DNA of 64,000 nt from Apus apus (lineage: Eukaryota; Chordata; Aves; Apodiformes; Apodidae): positions 68,220,905 through 68,284,904 of the forward strand of contig NC_067312.1 of assembly GCF_020740795.1 (NCBI RefSeq), read 5' to 3'. Made by a program: the position numbers and the translations under genes. This document shows positions 53,501 through 64,000 of the stretch, piece after piece. Below the pieces are notes generated by a model, which was given only the letters and a program-made list of their open reading frames with translations, did not search any database and was not told the DNA's origin. Position 1 is the stretch's first letter. Each line of letters opens with the position of its first letter.

Positions 53501-56500
53501 AATATGGGACAGTGGTAAAACATTTCTTCACTCACGGTTAATGCACCTCATAGAATAAACAAGTAATTAAATATCTTTGCTTTTAAGTCTTGATGGCTAA
53601 AATAGTCTTGTCCTTGGAATGAAGATTTCATACAATCTTCCCTGCAAACCTCTAACTGCCAAGAGGTTAACATGGTGCACAGTCCTCTCCTCAAATTCCT
53701 CCCAAAAAGTTTATCTGAGCAGAACATGTTATGAAGTATGAGTAGCTCTTAAGAACACATCAGCTCCAAGTAATAATTTGACTTATTGCTGGCTTTCCCA
53801 GCTGCTCTGAAGGTTAGAGGATCTTTCCCTTGTTCTGGCTGCAAACACAATTTAGGGGATGGAGTCCCTGTGCAAGGCTTGTCTGGCTCATCTGTGACAG
53901 TGATGGCTTGTGCTGCATTTGCTGCCAAGCTCTGAAGGGAGGGGTTTTGGTGCATGTTAAGCTTATCTTGTTCTTCTTTTTCAGACCACGAGAGCAGAGT
54001 TTGACTTGCCAGAGTATTCTGTCCGCCGGCGGTACCAAGACTTTGACTGGTTGAGAAACAAGCTGGAAGAGTCTCAGCCAACACATCTCATTCCCGTAGG
54101 TAGTAAGCAAGAAGCTGCTATTAAAGATGATTTTGTAATCTTTCTTCTGAGAGTGATGCTTTGGTCATGTGTCTATTTAAATTTAAATATGGCACTTCGT
54201 TCCCTTCTAGTATTTACGTTTAAATATGCTGTACTTCATTGTCTTCTAGAGGAATGGGAAAGAACTTCCCATTCTTGACTGATGATGAAGCTTAGATGTT
54301 TATGGGGTGGCACACCTGAGAGGTGAGCTTTGGCAGCCTCATGTAGGGCAGTATGCATGGTGACTGCACTTGTCATGGCATGAATGGAATACTCTTAGTC
54401 ACTTTGATCAATTATTACATCTAGATTTCCAAGAATCTGAGGCTTACAAAAAGCCTCACAGGTACTTCATGTTTTAGTCTCAGTTTTCAAGATGGCCTTT
54501 TGAACTGGTTTTATAGAGGGTATTTTAAAACTACTTGTCCTAGCATTTAATAGCACAGGTTTACAAATCTTAGCCTCTGGCTTGGTAGCTATTTCATGCC
54601 TTCAATAGGCAGAAGTTCAGCTAATGTGATTAGCGAAACTGCTGCACCCCTTCATATCACTGAAGCTGGGAGTCTAACCACTTTATAGGATATGAAGAGG
54701 TTGATACTGAGCTTCAGCAGTATGTTTGTCATGCTGCAGGAGAAGCAAAAATGTGAGAAGCCTGTGAGATCACTGCAATCCGCTCTTTTGAACACAGACA
54801 TGGAAAAAGGCCCGTAGGAGGTGAATTGTTGGGAAATAGCAATGCTGCAGGGATACCTTAGCTTGCCCATCCGGCACGGAGGAAGTTTCTCTGCTCTTCT
54901 TCCCTCAGCAAGGACCAAGCTATATGAGAAGTATTCAGTTAGGCTGTTCCAAGGTAGAGAGCTATTAAAATTCTTAATTTCTATGGAACTTGCCTCTAAG
55001 TGGAATAATAGCTCAGTCTCTCAAAGATAAATACTTCACAAAATCATGTGACACTGCAAACTAGCAGCAAGTACGTTTACTGAGGGTTAGAGAGAACAGA
55101 ATAAAGAGTAGCCTTGCTGGGGCAAGGTGGAGACATGAGGCTAATGTGTTTGCTGCTTAGACCCTCTTTTCTTCCTCCCTGTTCTCTGAACAGCTGGAAC
55201 TATTGAGGTTAAGCTTTTAGAGATTCTTGTGTGCAGTAGTAGACTGCTAGTCCTGCCTGAAGGCTGCAAGGCAATAAATAAGTCTAGTAGCAGGTGGTGA
55301 GTCACAGCCAAGGAATCAAGCTGCTTTGCTGTGACCTGGAATTTGTTGCACACAGAATGGCGATTTTGGCAGAAGTGGCTTTAATGCTGGACGTGAAACC
55401 AGCTGCAGAGAAAAGCAATCTCTTAAGTGCCTCTCTTCCAGAAAATCTGGATGCACTACCCTCTTATCTGGCTGTGCACAAATTTAGTGGTTATGGAACT
55501 TCCTATTCATCTCCTCTATGCAGTGGTACAGCAGGGAGATTGCTGAATGCATTATGTATTTGCTGAATATATTATGTATTTCTTGCCTAGAAGTAGCTGG
55601 GAAATGGAAGCTAAAGGCAGTTGCAGGTGCACTGTGACTCAAGTGTATTCTGAAAGGATGGTATAAGACTATCTAAGAGTATCTGTATTTGTAACTGGAG
55701 ACACTGCACTCCCTGGAGGCGTTCTGTGTGACAAAGTACTGAAAAAGGGTTGTCTTCCTAATCTTGGTCTAGTGATTCTGCCTAAAATCTTCCTGTAACA
55801 AATGCTGTGTCCTCGGTGCAGTGACTCATGATAACCTACACTTAGGAGCCCAAACTAAACCTAGTATGAGTTCCTTCTCATCTCTTTGGTTACTTATTTT
55901 TACTTTTTTTTTTTTAAGATGATCTGAGACTTTAATCTGTTCTTTCAAACACGAGTAAGAATGCTCTCAGATCTGTTTCTAGACTCGAAGGATAAGCCTA
56001 ACATGGCCAAGGATCTTGTGTTCGGATGGTGGTGTTTAGATACTTGAAGCAATTTCTGAATGCAGTGAACTCTGCTTGCATGCAGCAGCAGGGAAAAGTA
56101 AACCATTAAGCTGGAAGTCGATAAGGTAGATAGTTAACACACAGTTAAAGCAAGATATAGTTTGCTAGCTATGTGAACTGGCTACTTGGAATGCACCTCC
56201 AAAGGCCTAAAATGTTAAGGACTGTAACTGCTGCTCTAGCTAAAATGATGTTAAATGGCCAGCTCTCAGCTTGTCCTTTTCCTTCGGCATATGGTGCTGA
56301 GGTGGTGACTTGCCAGAGTATGAAGTCCCTGCTAAAGTTCACAAAGCAAGGGAAGAGTGTTTCTTTGTCCCTGAAGACTACTGCACTAAGCTTTATTCTT
56401 CTGAAGAAATCTTATTAGAATGTAGCCTACACTGGTTTGACTAGAGTGACTGATCTAAATGCTAAACATAAGATAAGTCTTAAATTATAAGAACTAAATA

Positions 56501-59500
56501 TAGTGCTCAAAATGTAGCTGGCTGGGTTTTTTTAGGAGGTGCAATCTTCATGTATATCCTACATCAGCCGGGAAATGGTGGGACAGTCATGTGCATTCAC
56601 AATTCCTTTTTTCTTTGAATTACTTTTGTCACAGATTTCAGGTGACAAAGACTTTGCAGAGGAGAATTCTGATTCCTGAAGTGGGTGAAAATGGCTAGCC
56701 TAAAAGTAAGCAGATTATCTGAGTGGACTGTTTCACTGGAATAAAATGCAAAGCACAGTTTTAAAACAAATACTAATCTTAGAGGCCATGCTCTCCAGAG
56801 AGAACAAAAGCAGATCTAGTGGTAGAACTAACAATCCTGGAGCTTAAGGAGTTATCTTCCACCTGAAGCAGTACTTTGGAGCCAGGGGTCTAAATGTAAC
56901 AGGAGGGATGGCAGAATGAGCAAGTCTGGAGGCAGACTTGGGCTTACATGTTAAGCTGAACTGCAGAGGTGACCTAGTGGAGTGAAAAGAGGAGTAAGAT
57001 GAAATAGTAGATATGTTGGAAGACCTTTGTCACTTACACAAACACGCTCAGGAGTGTCAGCTATGACAGATCACTGAGTGTGCAAGTGCTTCAGGAAGGT
57101 TCCAGCCTTCCTGTTTGGCCAGCCAGGTCAAACAGCCAGGACTGTTTGACTATTTGTTGTGTCAAGCCTGCTTGTTGGTCTTTGCTCAGTATGGTGCTGT
57201 CACTAAGATTGTCTGCCCTCACAGAAGGTCCCTGTCCAGGAGCAGTACACTGTTCAGAATGGGGCCAAAGAGGGGAAGAGTAAGTAGAATTGTTAAATGT
57301 TCTGAGTTTCCTTGTACTGAGCAGCCTTGCTTCAGTGTTAGGGGTGTGTGTGTTTGTGTGCATTGCTGCATTGAATAGTGTACAGGTCCACTGGCATCTC
57401 CTTTGAATCCAGTCCTTGAATGTGGGTAGCAGTAAGGGGGAACACCTTAAGCTATGCTAGAAGTCCTTAGTGTGAGTACTGTCTGGGCTTCACTGGTGTG
57501 GCTCTCAGCTGAAGCCACTCAGTGGAACTGCTGGAGTTAAGCCAGACCATCTAAGGCATAGTGCGGAAAAGGGTTTGCATCCCATCTGATGTATGGTTCC
57601 TGTTAGCAAGCATAACATTTCGGTTCCTGTTAGGGCTGGAGTTTGATTGCTTTTTATGTTTCCAAATAGCAGAAGCAAGTCTTTGGTCTTTTGAATCTTT
57701 GTGCATTTTGCTTGTTTCTGACAGCCTCTTCCTGAGAAATTTGTGGTGAAGGGTGTTGTCGATCGCTTTTCTGAAGAGTTTGTGGAGACAAGGAGGAAAG
57801 CATTAGACAAATTCTTGAAGAGAATAACTGATCACCCCGTGCTTTCTTTTAATGAGCACTTCAACATGTTTCTCACAGCCAAGGTAAGCCAGTAACTTTC
57901 AAACAGACCTTTGCAGTCTCCTTTTAAATTAAGGTGAAAAGGCATTAATAACAGTAGATGTGCCCTAAAATTCCAGAGAGTTGTTGGGGACCCTAATTGT
58001 TGTGTGTGACAGATCCCTGTGTGTGACAACCTTAGGGGTTCCTTTTGATTGAAGGGGAGTGCTGGTTTGCAGACTTACAAAATCACTTCTCCAGACCTGC
58101 TTTGTGTCTAGAACATACTCCTCTGCTGTAAGAGACGTTCAGAATTTAGAAATATTGTAGACTTTGTGAAATCCTCTTTTGGGGAGGAGGGAGGTGAGGG
58201 AGGAGAGATCTCTATTGCACAAAAGCTTGCAGATTTCTCGTCTTTTTTCTTGTCTATGCCTTCCATACTGCTTGCACTTGTTGCCCTCAGTACTAAGCTT
58301 GAAGACCTCATTCATGTTTGTTCTCATTTAGCAACTTCATGCTCATTTTCTGCGTGATTTATCCAGCAAAGGTGCAATTTTCTTCGGCTGTCTTTTGAAC
58401 CACTGTGTAAATAAGACTAGGAGGGCCTACAGTCATGCTTGGATTTGACCTGATAAGTGAGGAGAGCTGTAAAAGCACATCTTTTCAATGTCACATTACG
58501 CTAGCTCACTCAAATGTAACACTTAATTTGAGCTCACTTCAGACTCATGCTCTACTTGCTGGTAATGTGAGACCCAATCTCCAGATCCCTTTTATTTTCC
58601 CTCTGTGGTGAACTTAGCTGGTGAAATGAGCCAGAAATGCAGAAAAAAAAAAAAGCCAGAAATTTGTTTAGCACCTTATCAGTTAAATATCAGATAGCTT
58701 TTTTCTTTTCAGCTGTCAAAGTATGATGCAACTTTCTAGTACCTTAGTCTTCTCTCACCCCTGTAAAATTAATGGTAGGGGCTTTATCCTCAGCCCAGAG
58801 AAGGGCTTGCCCTGAGAATACAGAGGATCCTGGGAGGCTAAGGGAAAAGGGCATGTCTTTTCTGGCTGTCTCTGGTGTTGGAACTTGGTGTATGGGGCAG
58901 TGAGCAGTGTCAATTCAGTGTACTAGGAGTTCAGAACTTAGTAACTGCAGAAAGTCATATGACCACTTCCTGTTCGAAAGGGAAACAAACCTTTCTTCAA
59001 ATCCCTGTTTGGTCTAGTAGTTCACCAGAATTCTTGTGAGAGAGAGTGAATGATTTTGAGTTAAAGGTGTTTTGTGTGTTTTTTTTTTCTGATGCCTGGT
59101 TGCAATTAATGCTTAGGACAGGTGAAAGCCAAGAGGCAAGGAGCCACTGCATTTAAATGCAAACATAATTTAAAATTATAATAGCTGCTGTCAGGTTTTC
59201 TTAATCAGACTTATGTTTGACTTACATCTAAGTATCTGAAAATCATACCATAGTACAAGTTTTGAAGATAGGTAATGTATTTTTTTAAAGAACACTTAAG
59301 ATTTTAGTCTAGTCTGCAATACCATGTCTTGATTCTTGACCTCTGCAGGTCTACCTGGTTTGAGAGCATCTCTTCTCAGGTCGCATGTGATGACATATGC
59401 ATAGCTCTTAAGCCTGTTATCAGGTGTTAAGTAGTGACCTCTGCTGGAAGGAGTTAAATGAAAAATGGATGGAGTTTTTGCCAGCTAAAACTGTTTTTTT

Positions 59501-61250
59501 TTTTTTGGTGTGCTGTCAAGGTGAAATCCCCTGAAGATTGTAGGTGGCATAGGTTGCATGTTGACTTATGCAAGTGTGTAAAGCTTTGGCAAGGCAGTTT
59601 CAGCTTTCTGTGCAGGCAACACAGCTGCATGTGACCCTGCCTGAGCTGCAGTCTGTTGGTGCGGAGATGCTGTGTGAGTCTCCTCATGCTGTGCTGCTTG
59701 TGTGTGCAGTCTTTCCCTCCTTCCTACCTGGCCACACAGTGGTGTGAGGAGGCTGCTGACCAAACAGGCATGCAGTATGTAGCTCTGCACTAGGTCATCA
59801 GAGCCAGCTGGCGTACTTGCCTAATACTGGTATTGTGGGTTGTGACTTAAAAGTATGTATGGATGAATGGCATGAACAGTATGGGTGGAAACAGAGCTGT
59901 TAATATCACTGCCTCCCTGGTGACAGCACAGGGACAGGGGAAAGTCTAGCCATGTACAAAGGTGGACTATTCATGTACAGTGTAAGTCATACACCATTCT
60001 CCTGGATAGCTTATCTCTATCGAGAGGCAGTCTTGAAACTGTGCTCAGCTGTGGAACTTTTGCAAAGTGAGGTTTTCTCCAAGCCTACACCTCACATGTG
60101 GTCTCTTGTCTTTACGAGATTTTATCTTGACTGGAAGATATCCTTCACTGTATTAATCTTTCAACAGGTAAGTGGAATATTTCTAAACTGTTGGGTTTTT
60201 TTAACTTCGTAGGATCTTAATGCCTACAAAAAACAAGGAATGGCACTGCTGTCAAAGATGGGGGAGTCTGTGAAATATGTAACAGGAGGCTACAAATTAA
60301 GAAGTCGGCCACTGGAGTTTGCAGCCATTGGGGAGTATCTAGACACATTCTCTCTGAAGCTTGGTACTATTGACAGAATAGCACAACGGATTATCAAGGA
60401 ACAGTTGGGTAAGAACACAAGGTGCTCTATCATAATACCTAATTCTGAGTGCTCTGTACCTTGTTCTGGCTGGTAGCATGACGAAGACAACTTAGGTCAA
60501 TGACTGGGCCTGTAATGAGCCACACACAGAAGAAAATCTAGTAACTCTTGCAGATTTAAAACAAGCCCAAAGCTTGACACAGTGTTTTAGCTTAATGCTC
60601 CAAATGTTTTTTAACGTTGCTCCTGTTGTTTATTATACCAGCCTTCTTTCTTATTACAGTTATTTTTGGAAAGACTTTTGGAAGGAGGAAAAACCTTTAG
60701 ATCTGGAGGAGTACAGGTGGAATCCCTAGACAAAGATATCCTTTACAGACCTGTCTTAGCAGAGCCAAGTTTTACACATATTTAAAAAAATGCTTTGACT
60801 ACTGCATAGATGCAGCTTTTTTATATTTGAAAGGTTGTAGGAATGGTCGCAGGAGGCAACTTCGGCCTGTCACCTGTGCAGCCATATAGTTCTGTCTGTT
60901 AAGATGCTGATGCAGCACAAGACTTGACTCCTGGGGGAGTTAATCTTTGCCAACCTTGGTGCATAGTTTGTCCTGTTTGGTGTGAGTGTGGAGAGAAACT
61001 TGTGCCTTGCTGTTACTCTGTTAATCTACTTTTCCATCTGCCTTTTGCAGAATACTTGGTGGAACTACGAGAATATGGACCTATTTATTCAACCTGGGGA
61101 GGGCTGGAGGTTGAGCTGTCAGAGCCACTGGAGGGTGTGTCTGCATGTATTGGAAACTGCTGCACAGCTCTTGAAGAACTCAGTGAAGACATGACAGAAG
61201 ACTTCCTGCCTGTGCTTAGGGAATATATACTGTACTCGGAGTCAATGAAG
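29366..61250 (+). CDS. SNX30: SNX30, sorting nexin 30, exons 1-6 (3' end beyond window)
   Basis: Six exons (29,366-29,527; 48,041-48,229; 53,985-54,095; 57,725-57,883; 60,213-60,408; 61,051-61,250) join in frame to 339 codons of a protein of about 437 aa in human. SNX30 is a PX-BAR sorting nexin that pairs with SNX4 on endosomes for recycling and autophagy-related traffic. Seen: a variable acidic N-terminus with [10 protein letters not shown] and [27 protein letters not shown] (75-94); the PX domain (about 92-205) with phosphoinositide-binding RRRYQDF (131-137) and the PPLPEK loop (154-159); then the first part of the BAR domain from DLNAYKKQG (208). The remaining BAR segment, SVLKKRDQ onward in human, is not found before 64,000. 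SNX7 is the close paralogue, but N-terminus and identity fit SNX30. All introns are GT-AG. Confidence 0.95.
29528..48040 (+). other. SNX30: SNX30 intron 1, 18.5 kb
   Basis: Apart from the GC-rich first few hundred bases and the old CR1 at about 34,040-36,130, I see no coding exon, RNA gene or named repeat. A G/T-rich run (GTTTTGTTTTGTTTT) lies near 47,230-47,275. Short open frames are background. Confidence 0.6.
34040..36130 (-). repeat. Old CR1 LINE, ~2.1 kb, endonuclease to 3' region
   Basis: Antisense to SNX30. On the minus strand from about 36,130: remains of endonuclease and linker; [19 protein letters not shown] and [11 protein letters not shown] (about 35,170-35,340); RT block [19 protein letters not shown] (about 35,010-35,070) with [14 protein letters not shown] before it; then RT tail and noncoding 3' blocks down to about 34,040. 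Order is that of CR1, but divergence is much higher than in the other copies here, so it is an early insertion. Confidence 0.75.
48041..48229 (+). CDS. SNX30: SNX30 exon 2 (residues 55-117)
   Basis: Acceptor CCCATACAG, donor GTATAA, phase 0 on both sides. Encodes the linker and the first PX strands ([16 protein letters not shown]). Confidence 0.95.
48230..53984 (+). other. SNX30: SNX30 intron 2
   Basis: 5.8 kb of AT-moderate intron. Nothing beyond short open frames is seen. Confidence 0.6.
53985..54095 (+). CDS. SNX30: SNX30 exon 3 (residues 118-154)
   Basis: Acceptor TTTTTCAG, donor GTAGGT. Encodes the phosphoinositide-binding core of the PX domain ([12 protein letters not shown]). Confidence 0.95.
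54096..57724 (+). other. SNX30: SNX30 intron 3
   Basis: 3.6 kb. A short T run lies at about 55,904-55,914. No feature is supported. Confidence 0.6.
57725..57883 (+). CDS. SNX30: SNX30 exon 4 (residues 155-207)
   Basis: Acceptor CTGACAG, donor GTAAGC. Encodes the PX proline-rich loop and its C-terminal helices ([20 protein letters not shown]). Confidence 0.95.
57884..60212 (+). other. SNX30: SNX30 intron 4
   Basis: 2.3 kb with an A run near 58,641-58,652 and T runs near 59,080-59,089 and 59,493-59,506. No feature is supported. Confidence 0.6.
60213..60408 (+). CDS. SNX30: SNX30 exon 5
   Basis: Acceptor TTCGTAG, donor GTAAGA. 196 bases ending in phase 1. Encodes the start of the BAR domain ([20 protein letters not shown]). 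Confidence 0.95.
60409..61050 (+). other. SNX30: SNX30 intron 5
   Basis: 642 bases. Nothing further is seen. Confidence 0.6.
61051..61250 (+). CDS. SNX30: SNX30 exon 6
   Basis: Acceptor CTTTTGCAG, donor GTAAAG. 200 bases completing the split codon to give [18 protein letters not shown] through [10 protein letters not shown]. Confidence 0.95.
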
Positions 61251-64000
61251 GTAAAGAGAGCCCTGTGGCAGAAGACACTGTTGTGGTTGCATGGAATGGT
61301 GTATCAGCGAGTTGATTCTTTCTAACAGTGAGAAAGGTTGGTGGTGGGAAAAGTGGGCAAGTAAATGCATTAAGTAGGAGGATTGTTTTCACAAGCAAAA
61401 CAAAACTAGTCATGTTTAGCAGCAGCATACTGCATGGGTAGCATTATCTCTCTTCTCTGCTATTTGGTTAAGCTGAGGTTGGTAGTTCTTGGGGTGCACA
61501 GAAACTCCAAGAGTGGCTCCTTCATTCAGGTGGAAGGTTATAACTCAATAGGAGACGTCCTGTGACTGCTTGGAATCTTCTCTTTGAGTTATTAGAAATT
61601 TGGTTGTGGCTCAGCAATTTGCTACTGGGTCTGTGTCTGGCCCTGGAGAAAATGTATCATTAACAGCTTCTGTCACTTGTCTGTAGCAGCACATCCAAAT
61701 GGCAGAGGCTGCTCCCTTTCTCATCCTTATGCCCTAGCCAGGATGTGTCTATTCTTAAGTTCTGCATATGAAGTAACTGTTTAAAGATGTTCTGTGACTC
61801 TTAATCTCCGTAAGACCTTGATATCTTACTGCTTATGCAGAAGTCATTAAAACTATTTCAATGCAGTTCTTAATCTCTTGAAGTTGAGGAGCGCTGGTAG
61901 TCAATCCCATTGCATGGCAGAAACAGGTACTGGGTTAACTGCACTGAAAACTGGAACCAAGGATTCCAGTTTGGGCTGTTAGAGCTTTTGACCACATGCC
62001 CATGCTACAGTATGTATTAGCAGTCCCTCTACAGGGTGTTATCAGGCAAACTCATCCTGAGGGCTTTCCACTTGGAACTACCATTACAAGGCTACAGGTA
62101 TTTACTCCTTTAGAGAGCTAATAGCCTGTTGTAAACCTGCAGTCTGAACATGATAGTTCTTCCCTGTCTTAATCATTCTATACTTCTCAAACTGAGAACT
62201 GAAACACTTTGCAGGTTTCTTTTCCCAGCTTCAGATGGAGAATTTTACGGCTCCTGTCTGGCCTGGCTAAGGTATTGCAGCAGGCTGTGCACTAATTCCC
62301 TGAGTATGGTCTCAGCTTTTGTAGTCATGATATTGACCCCAGCATAAACCAGGTGTCTTTTCTTTACAGGACTATTAGCACCAAAGTATTGGTGCAGCAC
62401 CCTGAGCTGGTGGAAGTCTTGACCCAAGGTGTTCAGACCTATCCTTATTCTGTAGGAAGGGCTATGTGTGTCTGCTTACAAATAGAGCATGAGGCTTGTG
62501 GTTAAAGCTTTTAGCCCAGAACTTCTGGCTTTCACTGCTACAAATGCCACAGCCTGCTGGAAATGGCAACTGAAGTGGCAAGCTGAGTTGTGAAGAGGTG
62601 CTTTTCACAAATATAGCAGAGAAAAGGTGGGTTTTTTTTTTTAAGCTAAAAAAGAAGGGTTTCTTCAGCTGAAGAGGTACTTCAGGCAACTAAACACCAC
62701 TTACCACAGGGAGAGTGACATTAAAGGCTTGCAGCTAGAGCACCTATTGGTGTGGAGAGAGCCCCATTCTAAACAAGCTCTTTTCAGGTGATGTCAAAGA
62801 CACCAAGTGCAGTCTCCCAGCCAGCAGGTAGTCTAGCTGCATGTCTTTAATGCAGCTCTCCCTGTGGTAAATGGTGTTTAAGTGCCCGAAGAACCTCTTC
62901 AGCTGAAGAAATCCTTGCTTTTTAGCTTAGCTTTTAGACCATTGGTTTGACTTTATAGTGCCCTGAAGGATTCACTTTTCCTCACAGTTATTCTCTGGTA
63001 ATGGCCCTACCATACTCATTGTCTTGGTGCTTTGGAACTTGTTGGATCTAGAAACCATACTTGCAAAATAGCAGTTAATAGCAAATAAGGATTATTCTAC
63101 TTTGTGTTCAGCTTGGACATCTCATCAGCTTTACTCTGTCTGAAAATTAAGAATAAAAACTATTACTAGCAAAACTATTGCAAACTGTTACTATTTTCCT
63201 TTCCTCACAAATACTAAAACTGAAATCTCTCATGTCAAACCAAGTGCACATTTCTTATGCTAGAAAAAATCAGTCTATTGCTGTTTCTGCTGTAAGCAGC
63301 TGCAGAACTATTTTCCCAGACTCCTTAATACCAAGTAACTGTAAAGGATGCTGCTCTTGGTGTGCAGGCAGCTTTTTGCTGAGAAGGCTGTCCTCTTCAG
63401 TAGCAGTGCTGTCCTATTCATCAGCTGCTGTGAGGTCTACTTGTGAAATTAAAGTCTGTTTTGGTCTTTCAGAGCACAGCTTTTGGACAGGGTGCTTGAT
63501 GGAAGGTAAGTCTTTAGGTACTGGAAGTTCAGTGCAGCCTTGATAGTTGTCTCTGATGCACACTGTACCCCAGGTGTAGGTATGGGAACTGGATTTTTAG
63601 AGCAATCTCTAGCTGTGTGTCTGTCTCTTGGAGTAAGAACTGCCAGGTTATCTTCACTGTTTAGGGATGAATGGTCACCATAGTGTCAGCAGGATCACTG
63701 CAGTACCTGAGTGAACTGCACATACGGAGGCAAAGCCCTGTAGTTCTGATTGCAACAAATACTGGCTGACTGCAGGGAACCCCTGTTTCTGGGCTTGTGT
63801 GAAAGATTTGCCCAAGTGGGGAGAGGCTGCCATTGTGGGCTGGAGTTAAAATGAGTGCTGGCAGTGTCTAAGAGAGACCTTTTCTAAAACACAGGCCACG
63901 TACAAGATGGCTAGATGATGTCTTGAACCCTGGTGCAGTGAAGCCCATGTCCACAAACGTGCGGTGCTACTTTTTTTGTGGTACATTGATGTTCCCCAGG
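61251..64000 (+). other. SNX30: SNX30 intron 6, open at the window edge
   Basis: No match to the next expected coding segment (SVLKKRDQ and after) in any frame to the end of the window, so the gene continues past the right edge. Confidence 0.6.

Overview
This is a stretch of a bird nuclear genome. Genes have spliced vertebrate exons with GT-AG introns, two CpG islands serve as promoters, and the repeats are dominated by CR1 LINEs, some with the avian CR1 3' end (ATTCTATG-type). The species cannot be named from the sequence. A TOPORS-like RING gene family member and two LTR candidates fit a bird, possibly a songbird. The gene order INIP/SNX30 matches human 9q32 (from memory), which I believe lies on the avian Z.

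Layout. 1-7,850 holds old repeats and a decayed TOPORS-like RING exon on the minus strand (about 3,464-3,961) abutting an LTR-like block. 7,860-9,450 is a CpG island that is the promoter of a FOXJ1-family forkhead gene on the plus strand (CDS exons 9,471-9,944 and 11,464-12,249, 419 aa). That gene's intron contains a ~612-bp tandem duplication carrying a second copy of the end of the forkhead exon plus two ~300-bp TTTC arrays. Downstream of its stop is a ~54-bp AT-rich minisatellite of about 12 units. 13,400-25,700 is repeat-rich: a solo LTR, several CR1 pieces in both orientations, a 45-bp tandem repeat and a TGACC-rich array. INIP (SOSS complex subunit C) is complete on the minus strand in four exons (28,480 down to 25,986). 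SNX30 starts head-to-head with it at 29,366 on the plus strand; six exons (339 codons) lie in the window and the gene runs off the right edge.

How the genes relate. INIP and SNX30 appear to share one CpG-island promoter region (886 bp between start codons) but act in different processes: DNA-damage response and endosomal sorting. The forkhead gene stands alone in its own island. That island has two tandem 63-bp modules, each an RFX X-box (one perfect, one near-match), a CCAAT box and a GC box, which is the expected control logic for a ciliogenesis regulator. No prokaryotic features, CRISPR arrays, tRNA or rRNA genes were seen.
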